Origin: Galeruca laticollis
Lineage: Eukaryota > Arthropoda > Insecta > Coleoptera > Chrysomelidae
Assembly (NCBI GenBank): GCA_963921935.1
Contig: OY998180.1
Location: 61,582,551 to 61,646,550 of the forward strand
Direction: 5' to 3'
Length of the DNA: 64,000 bases
Shown here: one piece after another, positions 24,475 to 36,333 of the stretch
How the letters are laid out: each line of letters starts with the position of its first letter
Numbering within the stretch: the first letter of the stretch is position 1
Program-made: the position numbers and the translations under genes
The notes under the pieces: model-generated
Told to the model about the DNA's origin: nothing
Seen by the model: only the letters and a program-made list of their open reading frames with translations
The model's database searches: none

Positions 24475-27121
24475 AGTTAATACTCGAATATGACAACGAA
24501 CCAATAATTACAAATGAAATAAATATACTTAACTGTTTTAAACAAGTCTTTGGCACTTCTGACTGTTTCTCAATCTTCCATAACATACTATGCTTAAATA
24601 AACATTTCGACGAGCTGCAGCACTATCTATCTGAAGTTCTAAACTCATTTAGCCTCATAGCTCTTACAGAAACTTGGGAAGTAAAATATTCAGACTTGCT
24701 AACCTTAAGGGGATATAGAATGATATGTAACAGAAATAGAATTAATCAGAATGATGGAGTCGTGATATACGTCCGTGATGATTATTATGAATATCATGAA
24801 TTTATCAAAATTGGTGAAGTTAATGGAGTTATAGTCAATATGAAGTGTGAGAATGCTAAAATAAACGCTGTTGTTTTGTACTAAGATTGAGGATTTCAAC
24901 TTGAATTTGAATACTTTTTTTGAGGGAAAAAATTTCCTGTCAACGATTACAATTTTTGTTGGGAGATTTAAATATAAATATATTAGAGCAAAATAATAAA
25001 GATGTGGAAGATTACCTAAATGTCTTGTCACGAGAAGGATTCAGATCCCTGATAAATAGCCCTATTTGAATAACTACTGTCTCTAGAGCCTGTCTGGACC
25101 ACATATTTTTAAAATATAATTCTGACATCTGAAAATATGTACCCAGCTATAATTTTTACTAATATCACCGATCACTTCTCCATAGCTGTAAAAATAGTTA
25201 ACTTGAAAAATAAACATGAAATTAATGATAGCAATGTGACCCAAAATTATCTGAAACAAAGAAAATTGTTAGATATAATCAGCACTGAAAGTTGGATAAC
25301 TGTTATGGAGAAAGGGAAGTTAATTTTGCTACTGATTCATTATAACCCTGAATGAAATAATAAAAAAATCAACTTATTCCAAAAAAAAAAACTTTCAAAA
25401 AGTAGAAACCGTGGATCACCAACGGCCTTGTAACTTCTATTGATAATAGAGACAAATTACACCATCTTTCCATAAGAGATCCTTTCAACTGCAATAAATC
25501 GAATGCAAACAAGAATAATAAAGAAAATTAAATTTGATAATAGTGATAATATAACTGACAAACTGCAAATTGCATAACACTTCAATCAATACTTCTCTAG
25601 TATTGGTGAAAAAATGGCTAATGCGATTCCTCAAAGTCTATAAATAAAAACAAAAACTTAATATGTCTATTCCTCTATATTTCTGAAGCCAACAGACCAC
25701 ACCGAAATGGAAGAGCTTATTAGAGAATTGAAGAATAAAAAAGCTAGTGGCCTCGATGGTATATCAAACGAAATCCTTAAAATAATAAGTAATTTTGTGT
25801 GTCAACCGATATCGTATATTAGTAACTTAGCTGTAGATAATGGAAAAGTCCCTAACTACTTTAAACAGGCAGTAATAAAACCAATTTACAAATCAGGAGA
25901 CAGACATCTAGTAAGCAACTATAGACCTATATCTTTGATTTCTTCAGTAGCAAAATTGTTTCAAAGAGCTGTAAAAAACCGTTTAGTTAGTTTTATTAAC
26001 AAGAATAAAATAATCTCTTCTCACCAATTCGGGTTTCAGGAGGGAAAACCTACTCAGGATGCTATCGCCAGATTAACATCCATAGTTTATTCAGCTATTG
26101 ATCAGCAAAAAATCTTGTTTGGGAGTGTTTGTTGATCTGGCAAAAGCTTTTGACACAGTAAATCATGGATTATTGCTTGATAAATCGGAAAGTCTTGGAA
26201 TTCGCGGCATTGCGCTAAATCTTTTCGAAAGTTATCTCAAAGATCGCGAATAAGTTGTTAAATTAGATAATATGTGTAGCCAAGAAGAGTTAGTAACAGT
26301 CTGAATTCCCCAAGGAACCGTCATTGGGCCCATACTATTCATAATTTACTTGAACGATTTGCTACAGTTGAGCTGAGCGATTATTTACGAAGGGCAAAAC
26401 TGGTCTGAAATCCAACAAATTGCCTCTGATGATATGCAGAATATCCTTAAGTATTGAATCGAACAAATTGACTGTTAACGCCACTAAAACTAAAATTATA
26501 CCATTTACTTCATATAAGTCATTTCTACAGGAATATAATACTATCTCTGTAGGAAATCGTACTCTAGAGCTCGTGCACAGTCAAATATCTAGACATACAT
26601 ATTGACTCCCTTTTGAAATGGGACGTACATGCTCGCAACATCACCAATAAGCTCAGAGGCCTAATCTACAGATATTACTATATGGTATCATTGGTTGGGG
26701 AGGAATTAGGAATAATTATCCAAGCTCGATCAATATCATCCATTCTGAAAATTATTCTAAAAAAACCACGCTGATTCTCGTCCTATCAAGTATACATTAA
26801 TTCAGAAGTAATAGGCATTCGGCAACTCTTTTGCTTCAAAACTCTTTGTTTTTCGTACACAAACATTCATTATACATATAATATACCTTATACTTACGGA
26901 ACGAGACAAAATACACAATCCGCTATATATGCCCCTGTTACTCATTAAGCACTTGGCCAGAGAAGCTTCTGCTTTATTAGATCAAAACTATGGAACAATT
27001 TACCCAACACCGTGAAAAAATATAATTCAGCTCGTCTTTTCAAAAACAAATTATAGGAATGGATATTTTCAAATGACAGAAAGTATTTCGCTGATGTAAT
27101 TGATCCGATTTTAGTTTTATA
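24475..27121 (+). pseudogene. LINE ORF2 (endonuclease and RT), decayed
   Basis: Endonuclease motifs: FSLIALTETW and GVVIYVRDDYY (24640-24790), LLGDLNINILEQN (about 24955), and SRACLDHIFLKY and NITDHFSIAVK (25080-25200). RT motifs: KKASGLDGISNEILK, NYRPISLISSVAKLFQ, FGFQEGKPTQDAI (25735-26070), then in another frame LAKAFDTVNHGLL (first aspartate, about 26140) and IPQGTVIGPILFIIYLNDLL (26300-26360). The YADD segment is absent: the frame jumps to FEGQNW-like sequence, so a deletion removed it. The C-terminus includes SKLWNNLPNTVKKYNS and FKNKL. Non-functional. Confidence 0.75.
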
Positions 27122-27230
27122 AATGTTGTTTGTTATTTTATACCTTGTGTTTATATATGTGTATATGAGTGTATATTCTTAGTTTATAAAAATATTAACT
27201 GTCCCAAATATATGTCTTTCACATTAATAA

Positions 27231-27659
27231 AAGTTATCAGTGCCATAACCAATGATAAATATAACAAAATTATAATATTTGTAATTTTTCATGAGTCAAA
27301 GCACATTTTAATATAATACTCGTTACTACTGTTTATGTTTTATAAGTTTCAACATTTGTCAGATACATTGAAGATATATTTTCAATAAAGAATCAATACC
27401 CGAAAACTCTGTGGAATCTACTCATACTACTTTTCAAATGAAACTAGCTGATTCTAAATAATTCCACAATATGTTGAAAAAATGGTAAAAATTCTAAAAA
27501 ATTTCACACTTGTTTCGATATTGCTATCTACGTCAGAATCAGCGCCGGATTAATGATATTTTGCGCCCTGGGCAAATAATTTTCCCCCATTCCATCTATC
27601 TCCGCTCATCGTCTTTCAGACAACACAGACATAAAAGGTATATGTCTATTTACACAAGA
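27231..27659. other. unassigned; holds a dispersed repeat shared with the 36.3-kb palindrome
   Basis: At about 27459-27535 the segments TAATTCCACAATAT, AAATTCTAAAAAATT and CTTGTTTCGAT recur in the same order as in the arms of the palindrome at 36340-36410. This indicates a shared unidentified repeat. No gene seen. Confidence 0.5.
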
Positions 27660-28771
27660 AATGAACGGTTTTAGAGATTAAAACTAATTTTTCCGCATCT
27701 GTGAGATGCCTGATTAATATTAATCATAAAATTGTTTCTTGTATACAATTCGGGGGATGTATCATGTTAACAGACTGATATTTCTCCGAAAGTAACCAAA
27801 AATGCAGTAAATCTGGATTTATAGGACCCGCTGTACTCGCTATAGTCAGCAGAAAATCAATAGGGTACATCTGTGAGACACCTTGAAAAATATCCAATTA
27901 TAAAATTGGCCACTTGTATACACTCCGGAGGCTGTATCGTACTAAACCCGAAATTTCTCCAAAAAGAACAAAAATGGCACTTCAGGTACCATAGCACCCG
28001 TTATACTAGATCTGGGGAGCTAAAAATCAATAGGGTTCATCTATAAGACGCCCTGAACAATATTCAATCATAAAATGGGTCACTTGTATACACGCTGGAG
28101 GCTGTATCGTGCTAACAAACTGAAAACTCTCCAAAAATGACAGAAATTTGGTTCCTCACGTACCATAGCTGAATCTCAATAGGGTTCATCCTTGAGACGC
28201 CCTGAATAATATCCAATAATAAAATTGGTCACTTGTATGTACTCCGGACGCTATATCGTGCTAACAAACTGAAATTTCTCGAAAAATGACAAAAATGTCG
28301 TACTTAAAGTACTATAGCACCTGTTGTACTGGCTGTGGTGAGCTGAAAATCAATAGGGTTCATCTGTGAGATGTTCTGAGTAATATTTAATCATAAAATT
28401 GTTGACTTTTTGCACTCTGGAGGCTGTATCGTGCTAACAAACTGAAATTTCTCAAAAAATGACAAAAATATCGTACCTAAAGTACCATAGCACCCGTTGC
28501 ACTGGCTATTGTGAGCTGAAAATTAATAGGGTTCATCTGTGAGGTATCCTGAACAATATTCAATCATAAAATTGGTGATTTGTATCGTGTTAACAAGACA
28601 TGTAACGAAAAGTGGCCGACGACAACGACGACGACATACACACAGGATTTTTTTCTAAAAAGTTTTTTTCGTGTTGTTCTTGATAAAAATAACTCAAAAT
28701 ATTTTTTCAAAGTTTCAACTTTTTTGTGGGTAAACCAATACTTTTCTCGCAGAGATAGGTTGGGCGGAAAA
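27660..28771. mobile_element. family H repeat, complete copy (A end, six monomers, GTC run, B end)
   Basis: It begins AACGGTTTTAGAGATTAAAA and TTTTTCCGCATCTGTGAG (A end). Six monomer boxes like GGCTGTATCGTGCTAACA lie at about 27761, 27936, 28106, 28255, 28428 and 28584 (spacing 149-175). Then come GTGGCCGACGACAACGACGA (GTC run on the other strand) and the B end AAACCAATACTTTTCTCGC / GGTTGGGCGGAAAA. Orientation is opposite to the 3.35-kb copy. This is the best reference copy for the family in the window. Confidence 0.85.
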
Positions 28772-29026
28772 GTAAAAATACTCATAATAACGTTTTATTT
28801 ATTATTGAAAATAAATATATCAAGAAAAAAAATTAAAAAGAACACATATCGAAAAAAACGATTATGAGAGTGAGGACAAGGAGACAAACATTCTAACAGT
28901 ATAGAACAATGAAATATATAAGAATTTAGAAATATCAATAAGTAAGCATTGCTAATGAATACTCACTCAAAACTCTTGATGATCAATAGTTCAATACGAC
29001 ATTTTTATAACTCTGAAACTCGCTTT

Positions 29027-29722
29027 TCACTGACCTTTCTTTCTCGTTTTCAGAGATATACATTTCTCAATGACGAATTGATCATCAAGCGTATCCATCA
29101 GCTCGTGTTCAATGTTCAAAAGAGAAAGGTCGCTCAATCTCTCATCCCAATAGAGCTCCTCAGATAATGTTTCACTCTTTTTAGGGTTGAGAAGGACCTT
29201 TCTCCCGAAGAATTAGTTGAGGACAAGCATAAAAATATTCTCAAAATTGTTTCAACGTTCGGAATAGTTGAAACTATTTTTTTAGTTTTCATCATCTTTA
29301 AAGTTTCGTGTAGATTCACATTTTGGCTTTCCGATTCCGTGTTGGTTTCATTATCAGTTTCAGTATCTTTGGAACTTGACAGCTCATTTTGGAAACTACT
29401 AATGAAATATATGAACTGAACGCATTCTTCTGGAAAATGGGGACTCAAATCGTCGCTATAAAGTTCAAGAAGTTTTTTAGCACTGGAGAGTAGCTGTTAT
29501 TAAATTAATCAAGAATCCACATTTTTCTGATATTTTTTCATACGAACATTTCCTTCTGTTCAACTCCGTTACCATTGTATCAATAATGACGTAAAATACA
29601 TTGATTTTCATATTACTTGAATCTTCAATAAATTCGACGGCATTTTGCCTTAGTTCTCCACTGACAGGTTTCATAATTTTTCTTCTTTTAGTTTCGACTT
29701 GATAAACTGAGCATTTTGTCAA
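29027..29722 (-). pseudogene. hAT transposase C-terminal fragment
   Basis: On the minus strand the frame ends with a hAT dimerisation segment: FLCLSSTNSSGERSFSTLKR then VKHYLRSSIGM, followed after a frame change by ERLSDLSLLNIEHELMD. This combination is typical of hAT/ZMYM1-like transposases. Upstream, RRKIMKPVSGEL and FYVIIDTMVTELNRR fit the region preceding the C-terminal domain. A stop and a frameshift separate the pieces, and the RNase H-like core and BED finger are not seen. No terminal repeats were located. Confidence 0.75.
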
Positions 29723-29959
29723 GTTCCTACCAATTGTTTCATAATTCTGAAAATTATTTCAAATGAAGTACAAATAACCTAGATTCGATAAATTTATTTA
29801 TTTTTGACATATAATCTTCAGTTTTTAATATAACAGTTGCATTTCCTTTGTCAGTTTTTGTAATTGCTAGGTTATTATTTTCTACTTTCTTTTTGATCGA
29901 ATTGAAAAATTAAATGTCATTTTTTGTTGGACGTTTAACCTATGACGGTTCAATATTTT

Positions 29960-30530
29960 TGATTAACTTGACAATTTGCAATTTCTATTTCTGATTCTGT
30001 AGCTAATATTTGTTTAATATTATTCATAAATTTTGGTGATACGCTGATATTCTACTGCTTATTTCTGCGTCAAAACGTGTACTGTCTATAACTGGTCCTA
30101 AATATATTATGTTGTCCACTTGCAATGTGCAGTCCATCCATTTTTGTGTTGGTGTTTACTGTATTATTTGATAATAATATGTTTGTTGCTTTTCTTATAG
30201 TAATTCTCATATCTTTTTCTTTAAGGCATTATGACCATATTTCTATGCTATGCTGTGAATTTTCCTGGCTGGTTGCTTCTATTACTATGTCATCAGCAAC
30301 TATACATTCGCTCATTGTAATATTTTGCAATTTGTTGTATCCTGCGTCTATTTTTCTGGATTGTCTGTTGGCCTGTAATATTATTTCATTCATAAATATT
30401 ATAAAAAATAATGGGCTCGGCACTCCACCTTGTCTAACCCCTTTTGTTATTTTAAACCTTGTTGTTTCGCAGTTGTGTGTTCTTACAATTCTAAATCTCA
30501 TAACTAGAAAAATTACCACAAAAAGCAATA
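29960..30530 (-). pseudogene. LINE reverse transcriptase fragment
   Basis: The minus-strand frame 30528-30229 reads TKGVRQGGVPSPLFFIIFMN (an RT 'RQGxxLSPxLF' motif) followed by MSECIVADDIVIEATS, which holds an ADD box. Sequence continuing to about 29960 is decayed. Clade uncertain; it resembles insect endonuclease/RT LINEs. The longer plus-strand frame over the same bases is a shadow. Confidence 0.7.
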
Positions 30531-30689
30531 AAGATTGTTACTAGATGTAACACTCTCCTCTCAGCTATCAGCCAAGTTTTTCCAGATCGATGCGAAAGCA
30601 ACCGAACATGTTTGAGCATATCCTTACAAAATCTTTAATGGGCCCTGTACTACAGTGTGCGACAATGAATGAGGCGATCTTTGGATGGG

Positions 30690-30912
30690 TGATATAGTGC
30701 ACTTCCATCTTTCAGAGCTTTCGGCATTGGGTATGAGAAAAGCCACAGAGAATACACGCAAAGTCGCTTCACAGTGTTATAGGATTGTCTGGTGTATAAT
30801 CTCATCAGTGGCGGTTTTGGGCCCATTCTTTTATGGCGTAAATAAACGTGCAGTTACAGTGAATACTCAAATTAAAGTTCGTTTCAAAGTAGTTGATAGC
30901 ACAGAGCGCCTA
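30690..30912 (+). pseudogene. mariner-like transposase internal fragment
   Basis: Across two frames the order HFHL... , FRHWV-stop-EKPQRIHAKSLHS, then RIVWCIISSVAVLGPFFYG and AVTVNTQIKV matches the middle of insect mariner-like transposases, which carry 'HFHLNGxVNxQNxRxW...NPRxxHExPLHxxxVTVWC...GPYFFE'. Only this internal segment survives, without the flanking catalytic regions. Confidence 0.65.
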
Positions 30913-31258
30913 TAATAAACGGAAAACGGACGTCGGGTGTCTAAAAAAATGTTATCTCTTATTTAGCTTTACAATGTATTTAGACTGAGAAGACGGAAAT
31001 TGTGACCAGGCCACCCGGTAATAGGTCAAATAACAATAGGCAATAAAATGCAAATGAAAGCATACGCAGATAACCAAACGGTCCATAGCCGTAGAACAGT
31101 GTTATTTGCTTAACGTTTATTATAATTAATATTATAATGAAAATACAAAGTAATTGTGCACTAAGATTCATATATACACATATCCTTGTAAAAAATGAAA
31201 AAATTATAACAAATAATTGCAGGTGAACATTACTTTAACTATAATATATACAGCATTA
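30913..31258. other. unassigned spacer
   Basis: Nothing recognised; probably includes the 3' untranslated end of the minus-strand IS630-like element. Confidence 0.35.
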
Positions 31259-32567
31259 CTAACTAAATTCTTCATCATAAAAATCTGAAGAATCGTCTTG
31301 TCCTAAGTTAATAATTAACGGTTCGATCTCTGTAGTTTCGTCGATTAAGTCGTCAAGATTCCACATTTTCCCCTCCTTAGCTATAACATGTTTTATGGCG
31401 CTTTGCCAGTTTTCGGCAGTCACATCCGCCAATGAATCCATCAAAAGTTACCGTACTTCTTGAAGTTTGAAAGTTTTGTTATTCCTGGCAACATAATCTT
31501 TGACTTGTGCCCATATAAGCTCTATTGGGTTCAGCTCACAATGGTAAGGGGGTAAGTGATGTACAATAATACCTCTACTCTTTGCCATCTTATCTATTAC
31601 AATTTTTTTAAACTCTGCCTTACGCTGTCTAACAATTTGCAAAAGTTCTTTTTTCACCTTTGTATCATCGAAATTTAAGGCTTTACACGGCAACCTCTCA
31701 ATTATCGCCGCTTTTTTCCATGAACTTGTGGGAAGCTTCTCTACTAATCGAGAATCGAGCCGGCGTTATCCATTTCAATAACTGAATTCAGGGGAATGTA
31801 TTCCATCATTTGTTAGAAATATTTCTCAAAAACGTCAGCCGTAATTTCTTCGTGGTAGTCTTTGGTTGAATTAGATGGAAATTCCAATAATCCTTGATCC
31901 AAAAATCCGTTTTCACTGCCTATATGGGTTATAATAAGCCTGCGTCCCTTTCCAGGCGTAAGTCTTAATCCTGTTGACCACCCCTCCATGACAGCTTTCG
32001 ATACGGTGTGTCCTTCATTTAGCCAGGTTTTCATCCAAATAGAAAATATTCTTACATTAGTTGCGATATTTTCGGATTAACCTCGTCTACAGCAGACAAT
32101 ATTCGGCCTATCAATAAGACAAGATTTTTTGTTCTGTTTTTCCCACCGAAAGTTCATTCCATGAAGAATTATTCATACTCTAGTTCTTGATAGTTGTGGC
32201 AGGGTTTCGTCATTCTGGGCGGCTTGCATAATCTTGTCCAATGTTGATATTTCTTTTGCGAAATATATACCATGCACTATTTTACGTACACTGTTTTTGA
32301 CATCGTCGTCAATTTCTAATGGTTTTTCCCCGGGTGAGGAATAGGTTCACCGAGGTTCCGGCATTTTCTCTCACGTAAAAATCTATAAATCGTTGATTTT
32401 CCTACCCCTATCATATTGGCTCGTAATTATGTCGCGAACAGATCTTGTGGGATTTTGGTGCACAAGAGCATCATGAACGTTCAGGATTAATGTTTTTCCC
32501 GCTATTAATGTGGACTTTTGCTAACTCGTTGAATAGGAATTGGAGAAAAACTTGATCTTGAAGCCAT
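31259..32567 (-). pseudogene. IS630/Tc1-like transposase, dead minus-strand copy
   Basis: The likely start codon is the minus-strand ATG at 32567 (MASRSSFSP). N-terminal HTH sequence reads LNVHDALVHQNPTRSVRD and VGKSTIYRFLRER (32490-32380). The first catalytic segment is IWMKTWLNEGHT (about 32040), where LDETW is expected, so the aspartate is lost. RLIITHIGSENGF and TKDYHEEI follow. VIEMDNAG (about 31775) keeps the second aspartate. HLPPYHCELNPIELIWAQVK (about 31535) keeps the glutamate. The C-terminus is acidic (LGQDDSSDFYDEEF) and ends at 31259. Stops and frameshifts in the N-terminal half inactivate it. It is closer to the 5.7-kb copy than to the 54-62 kb one. Confidence 0.82.
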
Positions 32568-33639
32568 CTTAATTAGACGAACAGACGTTACTTCCTAGTT
32601 GCCGAATACTAACTACTTCAAATTTTATTCTATACAGGTATTTTGATTTAAATATAAACAGGAAATTGGGTTGTACCTGTATAGGTTACGGGGCAGGTAC
32701 ACATAAAACAAGGAATGTTTGAATATAGTATAACAAAATAATTGCGGGAGATTTTGTAAATTTTTCTATATACCTGGAAAAACTTATATAGATAATACCA
32801 AATGAAACATTCTACTGTATTTCCATCTTTTGTCATGTATAATGAAATCACAAACTACTGAAATTTGGGAACATCAATAGGTCGTGGTATGTGAAGATAT
32901 TTACCGAGATATTTTAGTCATGCGAATTGTAGAATTGAAACAATATCACAAAAATATCTTTCTTCATTCCAGCGGGCATGTTTTTAAACCAAACAATATA
33001 TTTTTTGAATTAAAAAAAATATTTTTTCACTTGAGTAACTTACACTCATCATTCAAGTATAATTTTAAATCAATTCCTAATTATACGTTTGTTTCAAATA
33101 GCGATATTCTTGATTCAATACTACGGATTCTGAAACTCAAATTCATTAAATCAATAATCTTTTTTCATTATAACAGTCTAGTATTTAACCAAACAATATG
33201 TATTCTAAAATTCAAGTAAATATTTGTTTCATTTGAGTATTTAATATTCTTGAATATACATTGTTTATTTGCTTCGATGGTGGAATACATTCTCAGGTGA
33301 AAGTGAAATTATTCTTGCATCGAATAAAGCCGAAGAATTGAATGGACGAAATATAACAATTGACATCATCTAATATTTTCTTGTATCAAATAAATAGTGG
33401 TCTAGGAATCCAAATAAACTAGCGTTTTCTTTTAAATGATAGGTTTATTTCGCCACATTGAAACAACAAATTTGTTTGACTGAGATATATCTTGTTTGAT
33501 TCAATACTTTCTTTTTTCTGTGTAGTTCCGTCGCGCCTATGGTTTACAACGATTTTATGGTCCGAACCCCCGATCCGTGCTATCAACTCCATTGGGATAG
33601 ACTTTAGCTAGTAATCCGGTTTAGCAAAACGTGTTTTTC
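32568..33639. other. unassigned AT-rich DNA with a diverged direct repeat
   Basis: TTTAAACCAAACAATAT (about 32982) and TTTAACCAAACAATATG (about 33184) head two related segments ~200 bases apart, each followed by a TT(C/T)ACTTGAG/CATTTGAGTA-like block. TTGATTCAATACT occurs at 33110 and 33497. These suggest an old tandem or composite repeat. No gene is supported. Confidence 0.4.
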
Positions 33640-33862
33640 CATTTAAATGGTGCTACCTGCCACACATCCAATGCTTAAATAATTGTTCTGCTTCTTACCT
33701 AATCACGTAATTTCAAAGGACGGAGACATTCCGTGTCCAGCAAGATCACTCAGCATGTGATTACTTTCTCTGGGGATACTCGAAATATCCGGAAACTTAA
33801 AGAACGGATTCGCGAAGAAGTGACACGAATTCCTGCAGTTACACTAAAAACGGAATGAATAA
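33640..33862 (+). pseudogene. mariner-like transposase C-terminal fragment, internally deleted
   Basis: The frame reads FHLNGATCHTSNA, then after stops and frame changes DGDIPCPARS, ACDYFLWGYSK and NIRKLKERIREEVTRIPAVT. These match the mariner-like series 'DGATCHTS', 'WPARSxDLxPCDYFLWGYLK' and 'LKxRIxEExxxIP'. FHLNG normally belongs ~80 residues upstream (AHFHLNG), so it appears fused directly to GATCHT, with the catalytic D of DGA replaced by N. Non-functional. Confidence 0.65.
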
Positions 33863-34349
33863 TCGTAGCTCAAGATATTTTAAATTAATAAATTTCCTTT
33901 TTTCAAATTATTTACGGCGTTTTCATAATAGCCCGATTCATTACCGCACCCATTATTTTCAACCAATATGTGTCATGCATAGGAATGGTATTTTTTGACA
34001 TAGAGAAAATACAAATGTCGCTAAAACTAAATCCGCTGTACAAGCCAGAAGTGAGGATTTCATTTTATAAAACACCACCAGCTAATAAGACTGTAAATAT
34101 ATCGTTCGATTATTTCGGAAATAATAATTAACAGATAAAAATTATATCAATGATACAATAACTGTGTATGAACTCATGATCAAATCTCTTAAGCCTTCAA
34201 TTATTGGTAGAGGCACGTTTTAGAGGATCTAAAATTCATGGGATTTTACAAGCTCTAAATTTTATAAAATTCTTTTATAGAAATATAAGTTCGTATATAA
34301 AAGAGATACTATTCTACTTAATGAGAATCACTTCTAACCTCCATTTAAC
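33863..34349. other. unassigned spacer between mariner-like remnants
   Basis: AT-rich; no motif identified. Confidence 0.35.
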
Positions 34350-34462
34350 CATTTTCAATGAAGCACATTTTCATCTAAATGGGCGATCAACCGGCACAGC
34401 TGCAGGATTTGGACAGAAGAGAATCTACATGAATTCGATAAAAATGAAAGCGACTCATTTAA
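34350..34462 (+). pseudogene. mariner-like transposase fragment (HFHLNG region)
   Basis: FNEAHFHLNG followed, with a frame change, by NRHSCRIWTEEN matches the 'DEAHFHLNGxVNxQNxRxWxxEN' segment of mariner-like transposases. The first D is N here. In an intact gene this segment lies upstream of the part found at 33640-33862, so the two are separate copies or rearranged. Confidence 0.6.
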
Positions 34463-34592
34463 ATTAAATGATTAGTGTGCAGTAGCTAATACGTGCATTT
34501 TTAGTATTTTTTTATTCAAATTGACCAGAATAAAATGAGAAATTCATTATTAGCATCAGTGCTTGTAAGTAATGTTATAATTTGTGTATAAT

Positions 34593-34648
34593 AGTTATGG
34601 GAACGCATATGGTAATAGGACACCGCTAGACTGATGAGTTGCAATCTC
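34593..34648 (+). repeat. 5' LTR remnant (first 56 bases)
   Basis: It matches 41451-41506 with two mismatches (GGTAATAGG against GGTATTAGG; CTGATGAG against CTGCTGAG). The remaining ~130 LTR bases, the primer-binding site and the gag start are missing. Confidence 0.8.
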
Positions 34649-34654
34649 TGAACT

Positions 34655-35676
34655 GAATTACGAACATGGGCAGAAATAAAACAAGCTCTTCAATTATGTT
34701 TCGGAGATCAGAGGAATATAGATTGCTTAGTGCAAGATTTAATTGTTTTGAGACCTTTAAAAAATGAAACACCATACAATTTAGGTATGCGATGTCAGGA
34801 AGCACGTAGCTTAGTAATTTCAAAATTAAATGCTTCAAATGATCCAATTGCAGAAACAACTATTAAAATTAAAAATTATAACGATTTAGCACTTAAGACT
34901 TTTATTAGAGGTTTAACTGGTCAATTGCAAAATAATATAGGTTTGCGAAACCCAGACAGTTTAGAAGTAGCTATGTCTTTAGTTATAGAAGAAGAGAATT
35001 TTATGTATAGTCAGAATAGAAATATTACTCTAAATAATCAATCTTACAAACCAATACCGAGAATCACTCCATCCAGATAAACTAATCATCATCCCAATTT
35101 TTTCCAGAATAGCAATGCTAATTGCCAACATTTCAATTCGCCACCTTCTCAACCCATTAATCGAAATTCAAATCCAGGTGTATCTAATAATCAATTCTCG
35201 CAACCACAACAGAATTTTAATAATTCCAATCGTCCTTTCATCCAAAATCCACAACCCCAGTGGAGGAACAATAATAATTTTCAAACTCAGAGACAATCAT
35301 TTTCCAATTAACCCAGGCAAAGCCAGATATTGAGAGCACCCTCAAATCAAAGCAGAAATCAATCAAATCCCAACAAACCATACAAACCTACTCCAATGGA
35401 CACATCATCAGGTAATACAATGTTAGCACCTCAGAGGAAATTTACGTCCACACAACTGTTTGCACATGATGTAAATCATCAAAATTATGAATTCGATAAC
35501 CCGTTTGAGAATCAAATACAGGGTGAATGCTCATACCAAACCCATGATGTCCAAAATTCTGATTATTTCAATCTCCATGAAACCGATGAAACATATCCAG
35601 AATATGACAATTCTAATCAATATCAATTCGATGATCCTTATCAAATTTCTCAAGACCCAAACGAAAATTTTCAATA
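34655..35676 (+). pseudogene. errantivirus-like gag, N-terminally truncated
   Basis: The first part (ELRTWAEIKQALQLCFGDQR; PYNLGMRCQEARSLVISKL; IRGLTGQLQNNIGLRNP) is typical of gypsy-type gag capsid regions. After a stop at 35078 a low-complexity N, Q, S and P-rich segment follows across two frames (35080-35310), and then a 115-codon open stretch ends at 35675. No zinc knuckle is seen, which is also true of many errantivirus gags. Stops and a frameshift make it a pseudogene. Confidence 0.7.
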
Positions 35677-35739
35677 AGAAGCCTCACAGAACAATCCCCC
35701 CTAATAACTTTAAATATATCCAGAGCAAATTTACCACAT

Positions 35740-36333
35740 ATTTACATCCCCGAACTAAAAGCAAATTTTTTGATCGATACAGGTAGTACTCGTAGTATAA
35801 TTAAACCTGATTTAGCTTATCAATTTTATCCATATGAAATTTTTAAAGAAGATTTTCAAATACAAAGTGCTCATAATATAACATATCATGACAAAGTAAT
35901 CAAAATACCAATTTTCAAAATTTTTAGAATTTCAGAATGTCACAAATTCTATCTCTTTAAATTTAGCGATAAATATGACGGATTAATAGGCGTTGATTTA
36001 TTGAAACAATTAAAAGCTTCAATAGATATGAACTCAAAATTTATCGTAACTCCATTTGCAAAAATTCCAATATTATACGAAATTGAAAATGAAATATCGC
36101 CTAGAACTCAACAAAAAGTTAAAATACCAGTTAAAATGAAACAAGGAACCGGACTTTTAGAATATAAAAAGTTTGCACCTCATATCGAGATGCCGGTCGC
36201 TGTAGTAAATGTAGAAAATTACTTTGCTCTTACTACGATAATAAACTCTAACACTAAATCTGAAAAAATCGAATTTTTCGAACCAATCGATATTGAAATT
36301 TTAGTGTTTTTAAATGAAACTCAAGGTCTCTAG
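35740..36333 (+). pseudogene. errantivirus-like protease and pol N-terminal region
   Basis: The aspartic protease motif FLIDTGSTRSIIKP lies at 35766-35808, with the second conserved block YDGLIGVDLLKQL at 35976-36015. The frame is open to a stop at 36331, which lies inside the left arm of the long palindrome, so protein sequence is interrupted there and resumes after 37029. The initiating codon is probably not used, since pol is normally expressed by frameshift from gag. Confidence 0.75.

Larger units (their letters stand above)
23465..27230 (+). mobile_element. CR1/Jockey-like LINE, decayed
   Basis: An ORF1 with coiled-coil and RRM-like features is followed by endonuclease and RT remnants and a C-terminal LWNNLPNTVK/FKNKL-type tail. 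No RNase H domain is seen. No target duplication was identified, and the ends are approximate. Confidence 0.7.

Noticed and set aside
30125..30544. 139-codon plus-strand hydrophobic frame as a membrane protein
   Set aside because: It is antisense to an RT fragment with RQGG and ADD motifs on the minus strand.
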